From Pomphorhynchus laevis (taxonomy: Eukaryota > Acanthocephala > Palaeacanthocephala > Echinorhynchida > Pomphorhynchidae), in the NCBI GenBank assembly GCA_012934845.2, contig WNNJ02002766.1, positions 1-64,000 on the forward strand: a stretch of 64,000 bases of DNA. The letters run 5' to 3'. The position numbers were made by a program, and so were the translations under genes. This document shows positions 32,950 through 45,390 of the stretch, piece by piece. The notes under the pieces were generated by a model. It was given only the letters and a program-made list of their open reading frames with translations. It searched no databases and was not told the origin of the DNA. How positions within the stretch are numbered: the stretch's first letter is position 1; each line of letters begins with the position of its first letter.

Positions 32950-35408
32950 ATGGGAAGTAATCAAGGACCTTTTTCACTGAATATCCTTCAGTGGAATTCG
33001 GGAGGTGCTTCCGCCCTTAGCCTTCTATCTGGTAGAGATGCAGATGTTATAGTCCTTCAGGAGACGCGGTCTATCCGTCTCCCCCAGGATATTACTCGAT
33101 TTATCCCTAAGCACATATACACCCACTTTACTCCTTACATAACCCCCCTCACTCCTATTCATCACAAGGTCTTTTAACCCTAGTAAAAAGCTCCTTAAGA
33201 TCATCCCTCCTATTAAACTACTCTTGTCCAGCCCTATCTTGTTTAGCTATATCACTTTGTAAGAACGGTAAGCGTATAAGCATAGCCAATGTCTATATTC
33301 GGCCAGGAGAAATTCACAAAAACCGTGACCTCCTGGATCAAATATTGGGGAGCGGTTATGACATGTTACTTGGTGACTTCAACGACAGAACTGGTCGTTG
33401 GATTAATGCAGCACTCCGCAGAGCAAGGATCGACTATCTTATTCATAAACCACCTTCCCCAACCTTTCATTGCTCTACAACAAATTCTCTCCTCGACATA
33501 TTACTGCTACATAAGATGTGGTTGTTGAAACCCATTTGCACCGAGCAGTCGCGTCAACAACAGACCACCTCTCATGACCTAATTCGCTGGCGGCTAGAGG
33601 ACGATACGTTGCTTAGAAGAAGGTTTCACTTTGATCCTATTAGAGTGGCCTTCTTTCAGGCAGCTATCCAACTCTTCCCCAGAATTGGAATTGAGAGTTT
33701 GACCGAATTTAATTCCTACCTCTCATCGCAAGCTACCGCGATCCTTTCGACTACCTATAAAGGTCGAATATACAATCCTACTCCAACAAAGCTCAAGGTC
33801 CTAGCTAAAATGTTGCACCTTCCCAATCTCTCTGTTTCCGCCAGACATATCCTCTCGAATGAATATTGGAGCTCTAGATATAGGCTCCAGCTGAGCAGGG
33901 ATAGGGCAAGCATTGCTCACCAAAACCCTTCTCAGGCTTCCTTCTGGAAGATATTCAAGAAGGAGAAATTTGTTTGCTGGAAGGATAGAGCCTTGGTTTG
34001 GATTAGTAGCATAGGCCTTGACAAAGTTTTAGAGGAGTCACTTTCCTTACACAATTATGGAGCCACTCATTCTCCCCAACCAATCCCGCCTTGGTGTGAC
34101 TTCAGGAGTAGGGACTTGTCTGTTACAGATATCCTTAACTCCTGGGGACCACTCCCGGGCACCTCCAAATCCCACGCGCCACTCACCACTCGTGTCTGTC
34201 AACTTTTGACATACAGTCAGAGAAAGGAGGTCGCCATCACAATGCTATTAGCCTCCCCGTCTGACATAGCGGAAATCAACATCAGCCGTCGAGTTTTTTT
34301 ACCTAAAAAGAGATTAATCACTTGTCCTAAAGATCTGCGGCCCATCTCGATTCAAAACGCCCTCATATCCATCTACGAGAAAGCGCTTGCGCGTAGAATC
34401 CGCGTTCATTTATGTAGGCGTAATTTGATCCCACCGAGTTTTCATGGGTTTGTCAAAGGGCGCTCGGTCCATTCAGCAATTGGTGAAGTGCATCAGTTTT
34501 GTCAGGATAATAGTCATCAGCTTGCTGTGGCTGTTTTTCTTGATTTTTCAGCTGCATTTGACCGGATCTCCATTCCCTTCGTTATCTCCTCTCTCAGGTC
34601 CCTCGGGTTGCCTGCGAGAATTGTTAACAGGGTGGAGATATTGTTGTACACCAAGCGGTTCTACTATGAAGACGACCCTGATGCGCGTCAGTTCTACCCT
34701 ATTACAGGTGTACCTCAAGGATCCCCACTTTCTCCTATCTTATATCTTGCTGCATCCATTGTATTATTCAAGAATTTTAAACGTGATCAACATCTAGTGG
34801 TATATGCTGATGATACCACAGCCTTGTTCTCTGGACGCAGGTGCAAAGATGTAATCTCTGACATCAGCCGTTTCTTTTTAAGATTAAAAGATCAGTTGCC
34901 CCCATCCAATCTTATTTTAAACTCCTCAAAATCACAGGTGGTTGTCTTTAATGGCGTTCCTGCCACCAAAAAGAAACTTAAGAGACTAGCACTCTCTACA
35001 CTCTCCTCCATTTTGCAGCATCAACCACTCCCCATCTTCACGAGTCGAGTAAAATATCTGGGGTTCACCGTTACGGTGAATTGGTCGGCGAAAGCTGACC
35101 TGGATAGACTTAAACTTATCCTGAAGAAAGCTAGGTGGGCTCTGAAACGGGCCCAGCATCTGTCATTGAATGGGATAACCCAAGTGCGCCTCTGGGGTAC
35201 TTGGGCTATCTCGGGATTAGTCTTCTTCTCACGAGGACGTCCCCCAGAACAAAGACTAAGGTTTCTCAAGCTCCTCATCTCGAGATTACCAACCATAGTC
35301 CGCCTTGACTGGACTCTTAGGTGTGTGAGAGACCCCGAATGGTTCAGTCAGAGGGCGGCGCGCTGGTGTGGCCGAGGGGCTCAGATCCCTCTGGACCTGA
35401 GGCCGTGA
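32950..35408 (+). pseudogene. LINE family X ORF2 (endonuclease + RT), one frameshift
   Basis: APE-type endonuclease plus RT, R1/Jockey/I-like group. The first frame (32950-33177) has LNILQWNSGGA and VIVLQETRS. A single shift between about 33130 and 33171 moves to the frame that stays open to 35408. That frame carries IANVYIRPGE, LLGDFNDRTGRWIN, TSHDLIRW (endonuclease), then the RT: DLRPISIQNALISIYEK, FHGFVKGRSVHSA, VFLDFSAAFDRI, GVPQGSPLSPIL and catalytic YADD at about 34804-34815, then LNSSKSQV and KYLGFTVTVNW. The C-terminal CVRDPEWFS..WCG region follows. The 3' UTR ends with ATAAAACCCTTACTTACTTA near 35511-35533. One mutation from open, so possibly young, or the shift could be a sequencing error. 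Confidence 0.92.
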
Positions 35409-35539
35409 ATATAAGTTGAAGATTCCAAAATACACGTCGTGAACAGTTTCTATTTTAAGTTGTCTTTTGCATGTTTTTGTTTCTTAAGTTTTTATCAGTT
35501 ATATAGTTATAAATAAAACCCTTACTTACTTATTGCTTC

Positions 35540-38460
35540 AAAGATAAGTGATAATTCAAGCAAAACGGCTATTTCAAAAGGTATTCCAACGATTTTTTCT
35601 GATATTCAAGACAAGCAAGTATTGATTTATTGTCTGTTAATCAGCCGGGAGCGGGGTTACTACCTCCTATCCTCAAATTGAAGAATTTGGTTGTTGTATC
35701 TTTAACCCAGCCACAAGAAAGGCACAAGTTACTTAATATTTTTTCTACGATCATTTGTTAACAACTATACAAATCAAGTTATCTTTAATTCTGTTCAACT
35801 TCATGAGTCGGAAATTAAGACTTCCTTCGCTACATGCAATTTAGTGGAGGAGTAGGAAAGATTCTTTAACTCAAATTTAAAGCAATTTGGTACGTTACAG
35901 TACAAACCGATTCAGGCCTCTTTAAAAATTAATAATATACCTCCGCACTTAGAGGATAAAGATGTAGAATCACTCAAACGGGTATACAAATAATCAAGTT
36001 TCAAACCTGTTAAATTGGTTTTCCTTTATCAATTGCTTTTTGTTCGTCGTCGATGGATCATGCAGAAATTCTCGCGAACTCCGTGTTTAATCCATTTCTC
36101 GGAAGGGCGACCTTTCCGCCCCTAGCTCTGTCTAGGGATGAGGCAATCCCACCCAGCTGACCCAACACAATGCTGAGTACTCGTGGACCTTTTTCACTGA
36201 ATATTCTTTAGTGGAATTCGGGAGGAGCATCTGCTCTTAGACTTGTATCTGGTAGAGATGCAGATGTTATAGTCTTTCAGGAGAAGCGGTTTATCCGTCT
36301 TCCCCAGGACATTACTCGATTTATCCCTAAGCACATTTGTTCCACTATACTCCGTACATAACCCCGCTTCACTCCTCTTCATCTCAAGGAGTCTTGACCC
36401 TAGTTATGTTTCTTAAGATCGTCCCTTCTACTTAACTATTCTTGCCCAGCCTTGTCTTGTTTAATAGTTTCATTCTGTAAGAACGGTAAACGCTTTAGTC
36501 TAGCTAATGCCAATATCCGTCCAGGGGAGATTCACAAGAACCGTGACATCCTGGATAGGATTATTTATAGCGGATATGGCATTGTACTTAGTGATTTCAA
36601 TGACAGAACTGGTCGTTGGATAAATGCAGCAGTCCGCAAAGCCAGGAACGGTTATCTTATTCACAAGCCACCGTCTCCCACCTTTCATTACACATCAATG
36701 AATTTACTCATCAACTTATTACTGCTCCATGAGAGGTGGTTTTTAAAACCTCACTGTACGGAGCAGTCGCGGCAACATCTGTCCACCTCTCATGACCTGA
36801 TTCGCTGGCGGATAGAAGAGGGTACGCTACTTTGAAGGAGATTTCACTTTGATCCTATAAGAGATGCTTTCTTTCAGGCAGCTATTCAACGCTTCCCTCG
36901 AATTGGTAATGAGAGTCAATCCGAATTTATTTCCTACCTCTCTTCACAAGCTACCGCAATACTTTCGACTACCTATAAAGGTCGTATTTTCAGTCCTACT
37001 CCGACAAAACTCAAGACCTTAGCGTATATGCTCCGTCTTCCCAATCTCTCTGATTCTGCCAGACTAGTTCTCTCAAAAGAATATTGGAGCACTAGATATA
37101 GGTTCCAACTGGGTAAGGACAGGGCAAGCATTGCGTCCATTTTTCCAGCCCAGTCTTCCTTCTGGAATATATTCAAGAAGGAGAAGGTCGTCTGTTGGAA
37201 AGATAGAGCTTTGGGCTGGATTGGAAAAATAGGTCTTGACAAAGTTTTGGACGAGTCACTATCCCTACATAATTATGGAGTCACTCAATCACCTCAACCA
37301 ATCCCGCGTTAGGGAGACTTTAGGAGTAGGGATATATCTGTCTCAGATATCCTTAACTCCTGTTGGCCTCTTCCGGGCACCTCCAAATACTTCGCTTCAC
37401 TCTCTTCTCGTGTCTGTCAGCTTTTGACAGCCGAACAAAGAAGAGAAGTAGCAGTCACAATGCTATTAGCCGCCCCCATCCGATGTGGCCGGCATCAACA
37501 TTAGTAGATGTATATATTTACCTAAGAAAAATGCGGTCTCTTGTCCTAAAGACCTGCGGCCCATATCGATTCAAAATTCCCTCGTGTCGATCTACGAAAA
37601 AGCGCTTGCGGTAGAATTCGCGATCATCTGAGTCGGCGAAATTTAATCCCACCAAGTTTTTATGGGTTATTCAAAGGTCACTCGGTTCATTCAGCAGTAG
37701 GTGAAGTGCATCAGTTCTGTCAAGAAAATAGTTATCAACTCGCTGTGGCTGTTTTATTTGACTTTTCTGCTGCATTTGACCGAATCTCCATTCCCTTTGT
37801 TGTTTCATCTCTAAAGTCCCTTGGGTTTCCTACGAAAATTGTTAATAGGGTGGAGATATTGCTGTACACCAAGCGGTTCTACTATGAAGACGACCCTGAT
37901 GCGCGTCAGTTATACCCTATTACAGGTGTGCCTCAAGGCTCCCATATCCAATCTTATTCACAATTCGTCGAAATCGCAAGTAGTTGTCTTTCATGGCGCT
38001 CTTGCGACAAAGAAAAAATTAAAGAGACTATCACTCTCAGCTCTATCTTTCATATTGACTAATCAACCAGTCCTTACATTCAAAAGTCAAGTAAAATATC
38101 TGGTGTTCACCGTTATGGTAAATTGGTCGGCGAGAGCTTACCTGGATAGACTTAAACGTATCCTGAAGAAATCTAGGTTGGCTCTGAAACGGGCTTAGCA
38201 TATGTCATTGAAAGGGAAAACCCAGGTGCACCTTTGGGGTACCTGGGCTATCTCGGGACTAGTATTCTTCTCAAGAGGACGTCCCCCAGAGCAAAAGCTA
38301 AAGTTTCTTAAGCTCCTCGTCTCTAGTTTACCCAGCATAGTCCGCGCCGATTGGATTCTTCGGGAAGGGGTGAAAGACTTCGGGTGGTTCGGTCGGCGAG
38401 GGGCGTGTTGCATTGGCTGTAGGGCTCAGATCCCGCTGGAACAGAGGTCGTAATATTAGG
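35540..38460 (+). pseudogene. LINE family X, second head-to-tail copy, decayed
   Basis: ORF1 start remains at 35640-35990 (LKLKNLVVVSLTQPQERHKLLNIFS). ORF1 then jumps from NSVFNPFLG (about 36100) directly to its 3' end, so the zinc-knuckle part is deleted. ORF2 pieces: WNSGGASALRLVSGRDADVI (36210-36265), NIRPGEIHKNRDIL and DFNDRTGRWINAA (36452-36835), SFWNIFKKEKVVCW (37028-37312), and RT FDFSAAFDRI to GVPQGS (37706-37945). At 37945 the sequence jumps from PQGS to SNLIHNSSKSQ, deleting about 230 bp including YADD. The C-terminal block 38202-38453 is open. Begins about 30 bp after the end of the previous copy. Confidence 0.92.
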
Positions 38461-39329
38461 TGACGGGAAAAGTGATCGTTTCTTTAAGTCCTGTTTTCAT
38501 GTCTCTTTTTAGTTAGTTAGTTATTTTTTATCGTTTGTTATTTAAAGTCCTTATCTTCTCTTATTTTGAATGATTGAAAAATTTAAAATGATCTAAAAAT
38601 TTAATTTAAAATTCATTGTCTTGTTCCGTAGCTTTGATGGGTTCACGTTTTTATTTTAAGTTATCTTTATATCCACAAATACGATAATATTTTAGCATTG
38701 GATATTCAATTAATAGGATGCTCTCCATATAATTAACATATGCTGTCCATATGCTTTTCGATACTTAAACACAACAATGATGATTCGTTTAGAATCATTA
38801 AATACTTGCTGCTATGTATCAAGCTTGTTGAGCCCGTTGATCTTATCAACCTGCCTGCTTTTGTATTTTTTATATTATCCTTAATTAAAAAAGTGGCAAG
38901 CCACCTGTTGTTTATGGCTTTTTCCGTTTGCTTTTATTTTCAAACGTCATTCTATTTACGTAAAATTCCTTATATTCTGCAACAATAATATCAAGCAAAA
39001 TTGCTTCATCTGTAACGATTGTAAAAATATTTTATTCACATAAACTCTTCATGCTTTCGACTATCTAGGAAAATTTTAAAAAACTTTAGCGGTTACTAAT
39101 TTCACGTTTCTCAAGTTGAAAGTTTAAAACAAATATTGTTTTGTGTAGCTCTTGTTGAAGCTTACTCATTCCTTAGCACGTTTTATTCATATAAATGCAT
39201 GTAGGTCACACTTACCGTTACGCTATTTAGTTACACACCAAATGATCTTATCGTGTAACAGCAACATCGGTGCTTCATATTAATCCATAAGTTCAAGCAA
39301 AATCGAGCAGCAAGAGAGGAAAACAAGAA
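38461..39329. other. Noncoding, AT-rich
   Basis: The word TTTTATATTATCCTTAATTAAAAAAGTGGCAAGCCA region near 38863-38905 recurs, diverged, at 45715-45755, so part belongs to a dispersed repeat linked with the LINE copies. No gene seen. Confidence 0.5.
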
Positions 39330-39910
39330 AGTAAGTGCTTTAAATTTTCTGAATTTTCAAGTAAATCTCCAGCTGGCGATAAAATACGACCTATTTATAC
39401 TACGGTGAAGACCAGAAAGACGCAGTAATGGATTTGCCTAATATCAAAAGTATACTTGATTCTGCAACTCAAGGTAAGTTAGCGTCAGTTGAGAATGAGC
39501 TTCCCCTATTAGGAAGGTATATAATCAGGTTGATGTAAAGCTTTTATCTCCACTCAAAACTGGAGATTATTATAAGAATTGATCTTGCAATGAAATGCAC
39601 AGAAATTCATCTTGGTTCTTTAAATGTAAAAGTGGTGAGCAGATATTTGTAGAATTTGCCACTACAAAGTCAGTCAATGCTAACGTACCTGCTTAGAAAG
39701 GATTCATCCAATTAATGGATACATATATCAAAGTACCGCTGCTGGATGCATTATGATTCAACATGCAAACTCGAGACGGTATGCCATAAATGCACTGGTT
39801 ATGAAAGTTATTAGGCGCTATATGCCCACAATGATACACCTACTTGTCTCAACTCTACCTTTGACATCCTGCATACAGAAAGAAACGTATCTGCTTCAAA
39901 AAGTACAATA
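39330..39910 (+). pseudogene. Possible LINE ORF1 5' fragment
   Basis: Frame from the ATG at 39428 reads LDSATQGKLASVENELPLLG, similar to the start of ORF1 in the family (GDLGSLEYIQEGELPPVPKL), then LNVKV and other weak pieces with stops. Weak evidence; a diverged relative rather than the same family. Confidence 0.4.
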
Positions 39911-40139
39911 AACAATAACGGTCAACTTTATTCGCAATGAATATTTTCATTCGCTCTTCATTCGCTTTTCATTCGTTTTTGATTCGCAATTAAACAATAA
40001 CAATAATTATAAAGGTTTTCTTACAAATCCAAAAGGTTAAATGATACATCACAAAACAGAACAGTCAATAGTCAATAACAACCAAAATTTTTCGTACTCA
40101 ACCATGGTAGTCTTCTTGATACATCTTCTTCTTTACGGC
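39911..40139. other. Spacer between opposed LINE copies
   Basis: Short serine/phenylalanine-rich low-complexity stretch (ATTCGCT..TTTCATTCG repeats at 39940-39990). No feature identified. Confidence 0.4.
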
Positions 40140-40777
40140 CTCAGATCCAGGGGGATCTAAGCCTACCAACCGATCCAACACGCCGCCTTCTGACTGAACT
40201 ACCCGGGGTCTTTAACCCCCTCTCCCGAAGAATCCAATAGAGACGGACTATGCTGGGCAAACGAGATACGAGGAGCTTAAGAAACCTTAGCCTTTGATCT
40301 GGGGGACATCCTCTCGAAAAGAAGACTAATCCCGAGATAGCCAAAGTGCCCCAGAGGCGCACCTGGGTTTCCCCCTTTCAATGATAGATGTTGAGCCCGT
40401 TTCAGGGCCCACCTAGCTTTCTTCAGGATACGTTTGAATCTATCCAGGTCATCTTTCGTTGACCAGTTCACTGTAACGGTGAACCACAGGTATTTTACTC
40501 GACTCGTAAAGGTGGGGAGTGGTTCAGAGGCAAATATTGAGAAGAGCGCAGAGAGTGCTAGTATCTTAAGTTTTTGCTTTGTTGCAGGGAAGCTATTGAA
40601 GACTACCACCTGCGATTTTGCGGAGTTTAAAATAAGATTGGATTGGGGTAGCTGGTCTTTTAATCTTGAAAAGAAACGGCTGATGTCAGAGACTACGTCT
40701 TTACACCTGCGTTCAGTGAACAGGGCTGAATATCGCGTTTAAATATTTTAAGTAGGTTAATGAAAGCAGCAAGATAT

Positions 40778-40925
40778 AACATAGGAGAAAGAGGGGAGCC
40801 TTGGGGTCGTCTTTTCGACCCCAAGGCTCCCCTCTTTCTCCTATGTTAGACCTTGGGGTCGTCTAATTCTGCGCGATTTTACTATGAAGACGACCTTAGG
40901 GTCGTCTTCATAGTAAAATCGCGCA
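40778..40925. repeat. Two adjacent perfect foldbacks inside LINE RT region
   Basis: AGGAGAAAGAGGGGAGCCTT followed by GGGGTCG, loop TCTTTT, then the exact inverted complement (about 40778-40846). Next, GCGCGATTTTACTATGAAGA..CGACC, a short centre, and its complement (about 40865-40931). Both use normal LINE sequence (the PQGSPLSP and EDD regions) as arms, so they are copied and inverted segments. Confidence 0.9.
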
Positions 40926-43077
40926 GAATCTCCACCCTGTTCATTATTCTCGCGGGCAACCCGAGGGATATGAGAGAAAAGATCACAAAGGGAATGGAGA
41001 TACGGTCAAATGCAGCAGGAAAGTCGAGGAAAACAGCCACAACTAGACGATGGATATTATCCCGACAAAACTGCTCCACCTCACCAACTGCTAAATGGAC
41101 CGAGCGACATTTGACAAACCCATGAAAACCTAGAGCTATCAAATTACGCTTACTTTAATGTTCGCAGATTTTACGCGCAAGCGCTTTTTCGTAAATCGAC
41201 ACGAAGGCATTTTGAATCGAAATGGGTCGCAGATCTTTGGGGCATAGAACAGGATTTTTCTTAGGAATAAAAACTCGCTTACTAATATTGATGCCTGCTA
41301 TATCGGATAGGGAGGATAAAAGCATCGCGCCGGCCACCTCTCTTCGCTGATCAGCTGTCAAAAGCTGACAGACCCGAGAGGAAAGAGGGTCTGTTGGAGG
41401 TGCCCGAGAGTGAACCCCAGGAGTTTAGGATATCCGTAACAGATAGATTCCTACTTCTGAAGTTACTCCAAGGCGGGATTGGTTGAAGTGATTGCGTGAG
41501 TTCATAGTTGTGTAGGGCTAGTGACTCCTCTAAACCTTTGTCAAGGCCTACATTCCCATCCAACCCAATGCTCTATTCTTCCAACAAACAAACTTCTCCT
41601 TGTTGAAAATCTTCCAAAAGGAAGACTGAGAAGTACTAAGGTGAGCAATACCCGTCCTATCCCTACTCAGCTGGAACCTATATCTAGTGCTTCAGTATTC
41701 ATTCAAGAGAGCCTGTCTGGCGGAAACAGAGATTAGGGAGGTTAAGCAATTTCGCTAGGACCTTGAGCTTGGTCGGAGTGAGATTGTATATACGACCTTT
41801 ATAGGTTGTCGATAAAATCGCGGTAGCTTGCGAAAAGAAGTAGGTATTAAATTCGGTCAGACTATCATTTCCTATTATGGGAAAGAGTTGGATAGCCGCT
41901 TGAAAGAAGGCCGCTGTGATCGCATCAAAGTAAAACCTCCTTCGAAGCAACGTATCTTCCTTAATTTTCCAACGAATTAGGTCATGAGAGGTGGACAATT
42001 GCTGGCGCGACTGCTCCGTGCAGAGGGGTTTTAACAACCACCTCGAGTGAAGCAGTAAAATGTCGAGGATAGAATTTGTTGATATGCAATGAAATGTATG
42101 GGATGGGGGTTTGTGAATAAGATGACCGTTTTTAGCTCTGCGAAGTGCTGCATTGATCCAACGACCAGTTTTGTAGTTGAAATTCCCACGTATCATGTTA
42201 AAGCTGCTGTCGATAATACTATCAAGGAGGTCACGATTCTTGTGTATCCTCCCTGGACGGATGTAGACATTGGCTAGACTGAGGCGTTTACCGTTCTTAC
42301 TGAGTGAAACTTGTAAACAAGACATAGCTGGACATGAATAGTTTAAGATGTCCTTGAGATGAAGAGGAGTGAGGTGGGGTTATGTACGGAGTATAGTGGG
42401 AACAAATGTGCTTTGGAATAAATCAAGTAATGCCCTGCGAGACGGATAGACCGCGCTTCTGAAGGACTACAACATCTGCATTTCTACCAGATAGAAGTAT
42501 AAGGCCAAAAGCACCTCCCAAATCCCACTGAAGAATATTCAGTGAAAAAGGCTCACGAGTACTCTGCATTGTGATGGATTAGTTGGATGTGGGTTTGCCT
42601 ACCTAGACGGAGCTAGGATCGGAAAGGTTATCTTTCCCGTCACTAGAACCATCCGGGCAGGTACTTGCCTATGGGCAGGATCTTCATTTCCCCTTATTTT
42701 CTTACTCTTCAGGAGCTTACCGGTCTTGATAGGGGATGGGGATGGCATTAGCCGAAGCCCCCCCCTTTTTGGATGATGGAATTGCCGTTGATGATGGAAT
42801 AGTAGGGTTATGAAGAACGCGGCAAGAACAGTGGTTACTAAATCTTCCATCTTATACATTGTTTAAATACGTAAATAAACTGCCCTCATGAGGTCATCGT
42901 CTCTCATACTGGTGGCAGCATTTGTAAAGGTACCAGATTTCGGTTGGGCAACAGACTTGTTAAATCCACTTCGATATGATTTAAAATGGCTGCTATTTCT
43001 GCCCAATGCATGATGGCTCAACCCACAGTTAGAGCATAATGGGGGGAACACGTTTTTCCCCTGCCAACATTGCCGGA

Positions 43078-43416
43078 CACTAGGGGGAGTCACGCATCCC
43101 ACATGTCAATGGTTCACTGCAGATGGAGGCCAAGTGCCTCCGTTTATGGCACCGGCTGCAGTGAGGATATGTAAAGCCAACATTGCCGGACACTGGGGGG
43201 AGCCACGCATCTCACATGTCAATGGTTCACTGCAGCTGGAGGCCAAGTGCCCCCGTTTATGGCATTGACTGCAGTGAGGAAATGTGAAGCCAACATTGCC
43301 GGACACTGGGGGAGCCACGCATCCCACGTCAATGTTTCACTGCAGCTGGAGGCCAAGTGCCCCCATTTATGGCACCGGCTGCAGTGAGGATATGTAAACT
43401 CTTCTTTGTCGATTAT
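43078..43416 (-). repeat. 113-bp tandem triplication of the zinc-knuckle region
   Basis: The word CATTGCCGGACAC ends at about 43080, 43193 and 43306: exact 113-bp spacing. Each unit encodes, on the minus strand, one CCHC-type knuckle (variants CSQCHKRGHLASSC, CSRCHKWGHLASSC). 113 is not divisible by three, so successive knuckles fall in different frames; the result is not a single extended protein. Confidence 0.92.
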
Positions 43417-43900
43417 AGAAAATCTGAAATTAAATCCCATGAAGGGATTACAAGCTGAATTAGCCAGCAATTCAGCTCGCTCTAGTGGAGCGAACAAAAT
43501 CCAACTGGTATCGGGTGTCCACTCTTACCCATTATTGAACGGTAGTTCGATATTTTATGTTTCCTGTAGCAATTCGACATCATTCTCTTCCATTTGACAT
43601 GGGAGGTTAGATACTTTTAGCGTAGCAAGTATGGGTTTAGAGTATATAAACCCATACTCCGACAGTGAATATTCGAAGTATTTAATATACCCTTTAAGAG
43701 GTCTGAGGTCGTAAAATATATCGTTAATTCAGTTTCACATAGTTTGACCAAGTTAAAAATGACTCTGTTTGATAATTGCTCGTTAAACGTCCGTAGGAAA
43801 AAGTTAAACAATAAATGCCTTTTTATAGGCTTTTTGATTTTTATAATGATCAATTTTTTTAGTTTGGGGATGGGGGAAGTACCTCCCCATCCCTAGCAAC

Positions 43901-44129
43901 AATTGAAACTTTACTAACCTTTAGAACAGGCGATTTAAGACCAGCATTTACCTTTAATTCGTCTTTTTCCATTGTTTTTTCTCGCAATTCAACTGGAAAA
44001 CTGACTTTTTCACAATCCTTTGTTCCTCCGACGCTTTTTCATAACATATGCTGCACATTTTGTAACCATAAAAACCTTTAAACAATAACGGTAAACTCAT
44101 TATTATCAGCTCGGTGCACCTTTCGGAAT
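43901..44129. other. Spacer, 5' flank of the inverted LINE
   Basis: No gene; a short minus frame at 43954-44154 is not recognisable. Confidence 0.4.
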
Positions 44130-44530
44130 CAGGGCTCTGAAACTGGCCCAGCATCTGTCATTGAAAGGAAAAACTCAGATGCGCCTCTGGGGCACTTGGG
44201 CTATCTCGGGATTAGTCTTCTTCTCTAGAGGACGTCCCCCAGCGCAAAAGCCTAGGTTTCTCAAGCTCTTCGTCTCTCGATTACCCATCATAGTCCACTT
44301 CGATTAGACTCTTTAAGGGGGGTGAGTGACCGCGGGTGGTTCAGTCGAAGTGCGGCGTGTTGGCTCGGCTAAAGGGCTCAGATCCCACTGGACCTGAGGC
44401 CGTGAGTCATGTAAGAAGATTAAACAGTGTCATTATATCGATTCGTTTTCTTCTTGTTTTTGTAGCTTTCTGTTTCTCTGTTTCTGACGATAACCCCTTT
44501 GTATTATTTATTTAAGAAATCCCCCTTATT
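44130..44530 (+). pseudogene. LINE family X 3' end fragment
   Basis: Contains AQHLSLKGKTQMRLWGTW, FFSRGRPP and the final block with stop changes, then a 3' UTR like other copies. 5'-truncated insertion, plus strand. Confidence 0.88.
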
Positions 44531-44689
44531 ATTGTTTCGGAATCATGATAATGATTTTGTGCGCTACTTCAATTTCAGATTTCTCCATTTCACTAACTTA
44601 ATTCAAAGGCAAATGATATAGTTGATTTCAACCATACTGGGAACGAATTCCCTAAACAACAAAGTTATTACTATCTTAAAAAGTTCTGC

Positions 44690-45390
44690 TTCTAATCAGG
44701 GTGGTCCTCTTGAAAAGTCATGGAGGTCCTACCTCAAACAAAAGGTCTTCTTCTCCTAGTACGCTGAAGCTCACTAAAATCGATGACATACGGGCGAGCA
44801 AGGTAAAGAATGATGATACTCATTTTGACTTTACCACTCAACGTTGTGAAAAGGGGAGACCCAACGCGGTTAAGGTTACTAACCAGCCCTACTGAGGGTC
44901 TACCTTTTTCCGCTGGCGAACTCCACGTAATAGGAAGTAGTCGAGAACCATTTTCACTTGAAATACTTCACTGATATATGTGCTGTTTGTATCTCTTCGT
45001 ATTCTGCCTGATCGATATGCAGACGTCTACGTTTATCACCTACTAAATTTATTATGTCCTTCATTCTGGAAGATATTCAAGAGATAAAATTGTCAGTTTA
45101 AAACGTAATACATCAGGTTATATTGGTACCTTGCCTCTTGACCAAGTTTTAGGGAAGTTGATATCCCTACACAATTATATATCCATTTCCACCATTCAAC
45201 TAATCCCTTCTTGGTGTGGTTTCAGAAGTAGATACTTATCTACGACAGATATCCTAAAATCTTGGATCCAACACCAAGACTCTTATAATCCTATAACCAC
45301 TCTCTAATCTTGTCTGTCATAATTTGAAAGACAGACAAAAGAGATCACCATCACAATGATGTTAGCTTGACCTTCTGATATTATGTAAAA
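44690..45390 (+). pseudogene. LINE family X internal fragment, highly decayed
   Basis: End of ORF1 and start of ORF2 at 44700-44960. It then jumps to FWKIFK (45070), SLHNY-like, WFQ/SWCDFRSR-like and TMMLA-like remnants that follow the order of ORF2 34020-34260 in the better copy. Many stops. Confidence 0.65.

Larger units (their letters stand above)
40140..43900 (-). pseudogene. LINE family X, inverted copy, rearranged
   Basis: Minus strand, 5' at about 43900. ORF1 RRM-like part at 43617-43853 (IKIKKPIKRHLLFNFF); zinc knuckles triplicated at 43078-43416; ORF1 end at 42599-42860. Endonuclease 41699-42325 (LANVYIRPGRIHKNRDLL, NYKTGRWINAALRRAK; the FNDRTG motif is FNYKTG, D changed to Y). RT start 41155-41361 (DLRPISIQNAFVSIYEKAL); 40882-41142 FHGFVKCRSVH, VFLDFPAAFDRI. 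A nested foldback at 40778-40925 replaces part of the palm and the YADD region is degenerate. The C-terminal block is at 40141-40609. Orientation opposite to the other copies. Confidence 0.9.
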
